Assembly (NCBI GenBank): GCA_035556215.1
Contig: DATMFI010000027.1
Location: 183,345 to 247,344 of the forward strand
Length of the DNA: 64,000 nt
Direction of reading: 5' to 3'
DNA from: Palsa-892 sp035556215
GTDB lineage: Bacteria; Pseudomonadota; Alphaproteobacteria; Rhizobiales; Xanthobacteraceae
Part shown: one piece after another, positions 63,054-64,000 of the stretch
How the letters are laid out: every line of letters begins with the position of its first letter
Numbering within the stretch: position 1 is the stretch's first letter
Position numbers and translations under genes: made by a program
Notes under the pieces: model-generated
What the model was told of the DNA's origin: nothing
The model's database searches: none
Seen by the model: only the letters and a program-made list of their open reading frames with translations

Positions 63054-63059
63054 CGGGCC

Positions 63060-63518
63060 TTAGCCGGCCGCCATCCTCGCCTTCACGATCTTGTCGGGAT
63101 CTTTCACCGGCTCGCCGCGCTTGATCTTGTCGACGTTCTCCATGCCGGACGTCACCTCGCCCCACACCGTGTACTGATTGTTCAGCCACGGCGAGTCGGC
63201 GAAGCAGATGAAGAACTGGCTATCGCCGGAATCCGGGTTTTGTGCGCGCGCCATCGAAACGGTGCCGCGCACGTGCTTGGTCGGCGTGAATTCGGCTTTG
63301 AGCTTCTGGCCCGAGCCGCCGGTGCCGGTGCCGTGCGGGCAGCCGGTCTGCGCCATGAAGCCGTCGATGACGCGGTGAAACACGACACCATCGTAAAAGC
63401 CTTCACGCACCAACTCCTTGATGCGCTTCACGTGGTTCGGCGCAAGATCGGGCTTCATCGCGATAGTGACGGGTCCCTGGGTGGTTTCAAGAATTAAAGT
63501 ATTTTCCTTGTCGGCCAT
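63060..63518 (-). CDS. ppiB: cyclophilin-type peptidyl-prolyl isomerase (cytoplasmic)
   Basis: A 152-residue single-domain cyclophilin: VVFHRVIDGFMAQTGCPHG, GTVSMARAQNPDSGDSQFF and WGEVTSGMENVD hold the active-site Arg, Phe, Met and Gln. There is no signal peptide. It accelerates proline isomerisation in folding. It is 29 bp downstream of a second cyclophilin gene; the pair looks like an old tandem duplication. Confidence 0.95.
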   Translation of the reverse strand: MADKENTLILETTQGPVTIAMKPDLAPNHVKRIKELVREGFYDGVVFHRVIDGFMAQTGCPHGTGTGGSGQKLKAEFTPTKHVRGTVSMARAQNPDSGDSQFFICFADSPWLNNQYTVWGEVTSGMENVDKIKRGEPVKDPDKIVKARMAAG

Positions 63519-63547
63519 GACGGCTCCTCTCGTTCTTGCTTCTTGCG

Positions 63548-64000
63548 TTACTGCTTATCGGCGGCGACGCGGGCGGTGACGATCTTGTCGGGATTGGTGA
63601 CGCTTCCGTTCAGCGACTTCGGTCCCTTCTTCAGCTTATCGACATTCTCCATGCCGGAGATGACATTGCCGACGACGGTGTATTGGCCGTTGAGGCCGGA
63701 GTCCGGCTCGTACATGATGAAGAACTGGCTGTTCGCCGAATCCGGTTTGGCGCTGCGCGCCATGCCGACGACGCCGCGCACGAACGGCGTCTGCGAAAAT
63801 TCCGCCGGAAGGTTCGGGTACTTCGAACCGCCGGTGCCGTTGCCGTACTGGCCGTCGCCCGTCTGGGCCATGAAGCCGTCGATGACGCGATGGAACGGCA
63901 CGTTATTGTAGAAGCCTTCGCGCGCGAGCAATTTGAGGCGCTCGGCGTGCTTGGGTGCAAGATCGGGCCGCAGGCGGATGACGACGCGGCCTTTGGTGGT
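63548..64000 (-). CDS. peptidyl-prolyl isomerase, 5' end beyond window
   Basis: Partial cyclophilin of 150 visible codons running off the right edge. The frame is open to the last base: GRVVIRLRPDLAPKHAERLK precedes VPFHRVIDGFMAQTGDGQYG, GVVGMARSAKPDSANSQFF and VVGNVISGMENVDKLKKG. The active site is intact. An insert GTGGSKYPNLPAEFS and the C-terminal VAADKQ distinguish it from its neighbour. Whether it has a signal peptide cannot be seen; in related genomes this copy is often periplasmic. Confidence 0.92.
   Translation of the reverse strand, partial: TTKGRVVIRLRPDLAPKHAERLKLLAREGFYNNVPFHRVIDGFMAQTGDGQYGNGTGGSKYPNLPAEFSQTPFVRGVVGMARSAKPDSANSQFFIMYEPDSGLNGQYTVVGNVISGMENVDKLKKGPKSLNGSVTNPDKIVTARVAADKQ

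Noticed and set aside
63060..64000. The two cyclophilin frames as one frameshifted gene
   Set aside because: Each has its own complete active site; the downstream gene has its own start and a 29-bp spacer after a normal stop, so they are tandem genes.

Overview
The window looks like a chromosomal segment of an alphaproteobacterium of the order Hyphomicrobiales, most likely a Bradyrhizobium-like member of Nitrobacteraceae/Xanthobacteraceae. The basis is high GC, phosphatidylcholine synthase, malyl-CoA lyase, a Bradyrhizobium-type ndvC-ndvD-ndvB beta-1,3/1,6-glucan locus, the gene order rlpA-dacA-tmk-holB-metG-tatD and mfd-sdhE/recG/glmS-glmU, and a dispersed palindromic repeat of the kind common in this group. 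The genus is an inference; no marker rRNA is present.

Layout. 0-7.1 kb is one minus-strand housekeeping operon (rlpA, dacA, tmk, holB, metG, tatD, MBL hydrolase) with several ATGA stop/start overlaps. A malic enzyme and a tRNA-Ser(UGA) follow. Directly behind the tRNA lies a visibly AT-richer block (9.4-12.85 kb) with three glycan genes: a GT4 glycosyltransferase, a pyruvyl-transferase-like protein and a GT9 heptosyltransferase-like protein. It looks horizontally acquired and abuts a GC-rich, membrane-bound GT2 synthase. At 14.2-14.8 kb there is a gene-free, hairpin-dense stretch behind a promoter-like sequence, a candidate structured RNA. From 14.9 to 30.5 kb there are mostly metabolic and membrane genes: rimO, a TerC protein, quinone oxidoreductase, SDR, pcs, an FAD monooxygenase, a CoA transferase, an AEC transporter, malyl-CoA lyase, hspQ, an IalB protein, a YejA-like binding protein, a degenerate adenylate-forming protein and an FrnE-like protein. 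From 30.5 to 41 kb are DNA repair and cell-wall precursor genes: mfd, sdhE, recG, glmS, an HtrA-like protease and glmU.

From 41 to 48 kb are a SPOR-like protein and the ndvC/ndvD/ndvB cluster, in which two proteins share a GH17 glucanase module. From 47.9 to 51.1 kb is a tungstate (TupABC) transporter divergent from an HTH-plus-binding-protein regulator, with dyads between them. Next come an exported superoxide dismutase, an M20 amidohydrolase with a decayed tail of a second copy beside it, and a two-gene sulfation module (family-2 sulfotransferase plus fused CysN-CysC, no cysD) in which the CysN GTPase switch motif is altered. The last 8 kb carry tRNA-Lys(UUU), a GntR/UTRA regulator divergent from a tartrate-dehydrogenase-type gene, an OprB porin, tgt (zinc motif missing) and queA for queuosine, a PsiF-like small protein and two tandem cyclophilins, the last cut by the window edge.

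Cell-surface carbohydrate is the recurring theme: a transferred glycan island, a processive GT2, beta-glucan synthesis, UDP-GlcNAc supply (glmS/glmU) and PAPS-dependent sulfation. No CRISPR array, prophage or intact insertion sequence was seen. Many long ORFs opposite real genes are GC-driven shadows and are omitted.
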